Below, in pieces: positions 40,611 to 40,870 of a stretch of DNA of 40,870 nt. Under the pieces are notes generated by a model. It saw only the letters and a list, made by a program, of their open reading frames with translations, had not been told where the DNA came from and did not search any database. Within the stretch, counting starts at the first letter, position 1. Each line of letters begins with the position of its first letter. Source of the DNA: Verrucomicrobiota bacterium (GTDB taxonomy: Bacteria; Verrucomicrobiota; Verrucomicrobiia; Limisphaerales; UBA8199); contig PSRM01000281.1 in assembly GCA_003176045.1 (NCBI GenBank), forward strand, positions 1 to 40,870, written 5' to 3'. Made by a program: the position numbers and the translations under genes.

Positions 40611-40870
40611 ATGAATCCGTCTTCTCCCAACTTCCATCTTCAATCTCCCGACTCCCACCTCGAATCCAGCATCGAGGATCCTACATCCAACGTCCATCAT
40701 CCATCATCCACCATCCATCATCCACCATCCAGCCTTCCCGTCCCCGAAGTCCTCCGCGCCGCCCTCACGCTCCTGACCCGCCTCGACTCGCACTCCCCAA
40801 GTCGCTCCCCCAGCCTCATCACTATCTTCCAACTCTATTGCGTTCGTAAGCTCACCGTCAGGCAGGTCGC
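40611..40870 (+). CDS. Partial gene with word-encoded N-terminus, possibly a helix-turn-helix protein
   Basis: The ATG at 40611 opens a frame that runs off the window after 86 codons. Residues about 1-42 are made of low-complexity words (cca-tc(c/a)-tcca based), giving NVHHPSSTIHHPPSS. From residue 43 the sequence becomes protein-like: LPVPEVLRAALTLLTRLD, then ITIFQLYCVRKLTVRQVA, whose LTVRQVA end looks like the first helix of a helix-turn-helix as in sigma-like or resolvase-like regulators. The assignment is tentative because the domain is cut. Confidence 0.5.
   Translation, partial: MNPSSPNFHLQSPDSHLESSIEDPTSNVHHPSSTIHHPPSSLPVPEVLRAALTLLTRLDSHSPSRSPSLITIFQLYCVRKLTVRQV

Noticed and set aside
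40288-40614. 108-codon plus-strand frame before the last gene
   Set aside because: No start signal, no motif, unusual composition, and it overlaps the next start codon.

Overview
The window looks like a chromosomal segment from a Verrucomicrobiota bacterium, probably of the soil or sediment Pedosphaera/Limisphaerales type. This is inferred from gene content and style: a Planctomycetes/Verrucomicrobia-type cytochrome c domain, a PEP-CTERM protein, a ceramidase-like hydrolase, Gfo/Idh/MocA and sugar-epimerase genes, and intergenic spacers full of short repeated words and palindromes. No rRNA, tRNA, CRISPR array or recognisable transposase gene was found.

Layout. 1-2.4 kb: the start of the S10 ribosomal protein operon (rpsJ, rplC, rplD, rplW), with unusually long repeat-bearing spacers. 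It stops after L23; no rplB follows. 2.4-7.0 kb, minus strand: a Fic pseudogene that has lost its catalytic core, an exported unknown protein, a PQQ-type beta-propeller and a HEAT-repeat protein. 7.1-9.0 kb: dnaG. 9.2-13.7 kb, minus strand: a cytochrome c domain protein, gluQ, an RmlD-like reductase, an AguB-like amidohydrolase and a Ser/Thr kinase. 13.9-17.0 kb: an HU protein with a clear terminator, panE and gltX. 17.2-18.7 kb, minus strand: purE and a YncE-like propeller. 19.0-23.2 kb: an MFS transporter, then rhaA and rhaT for L-rhamnose use. 23.1-29.8 kb, minus strand: a small esterase, a coupled two-gene membrane system resembling MotA/MotB (ExbB/ExbD, ZorA/ZorB) stators, a PEP-CTERM protein and a DUF2167 protein. 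30.1-33.6 kb, minus strand: an oxidoreductase, a sugar-phosphate isomerase/epimerase and a ceramidase-type hydrolase. 33.8-37.8 kb: a plus-strand run of small membrane, lipoprotein and unknown genes, with a duplicated 97-aa gene and a truncated second duplication. 38.5-40.2 kb: a subtilisin-like protease. The window ends inside a gene whose N-terminus is built from a repeated word.

Most notable are: (1) the overlapping gene pair at 24128-27285, a stator-like channel whose MotB-like subunit carries a long coiled coil and a trypsin-like C-terminal domain; (2) a family of REP-like hairpin units, often in opposed pairs, whose flanks are constant while the stem changes from locus to locus with pairing kept; (3) spacers made of 8-11 bp imperfect tandem words, each spacer with its own word, some of which are translated as N-termini or internal loops. 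All functions come from reading motifs by eye; no database search was run.
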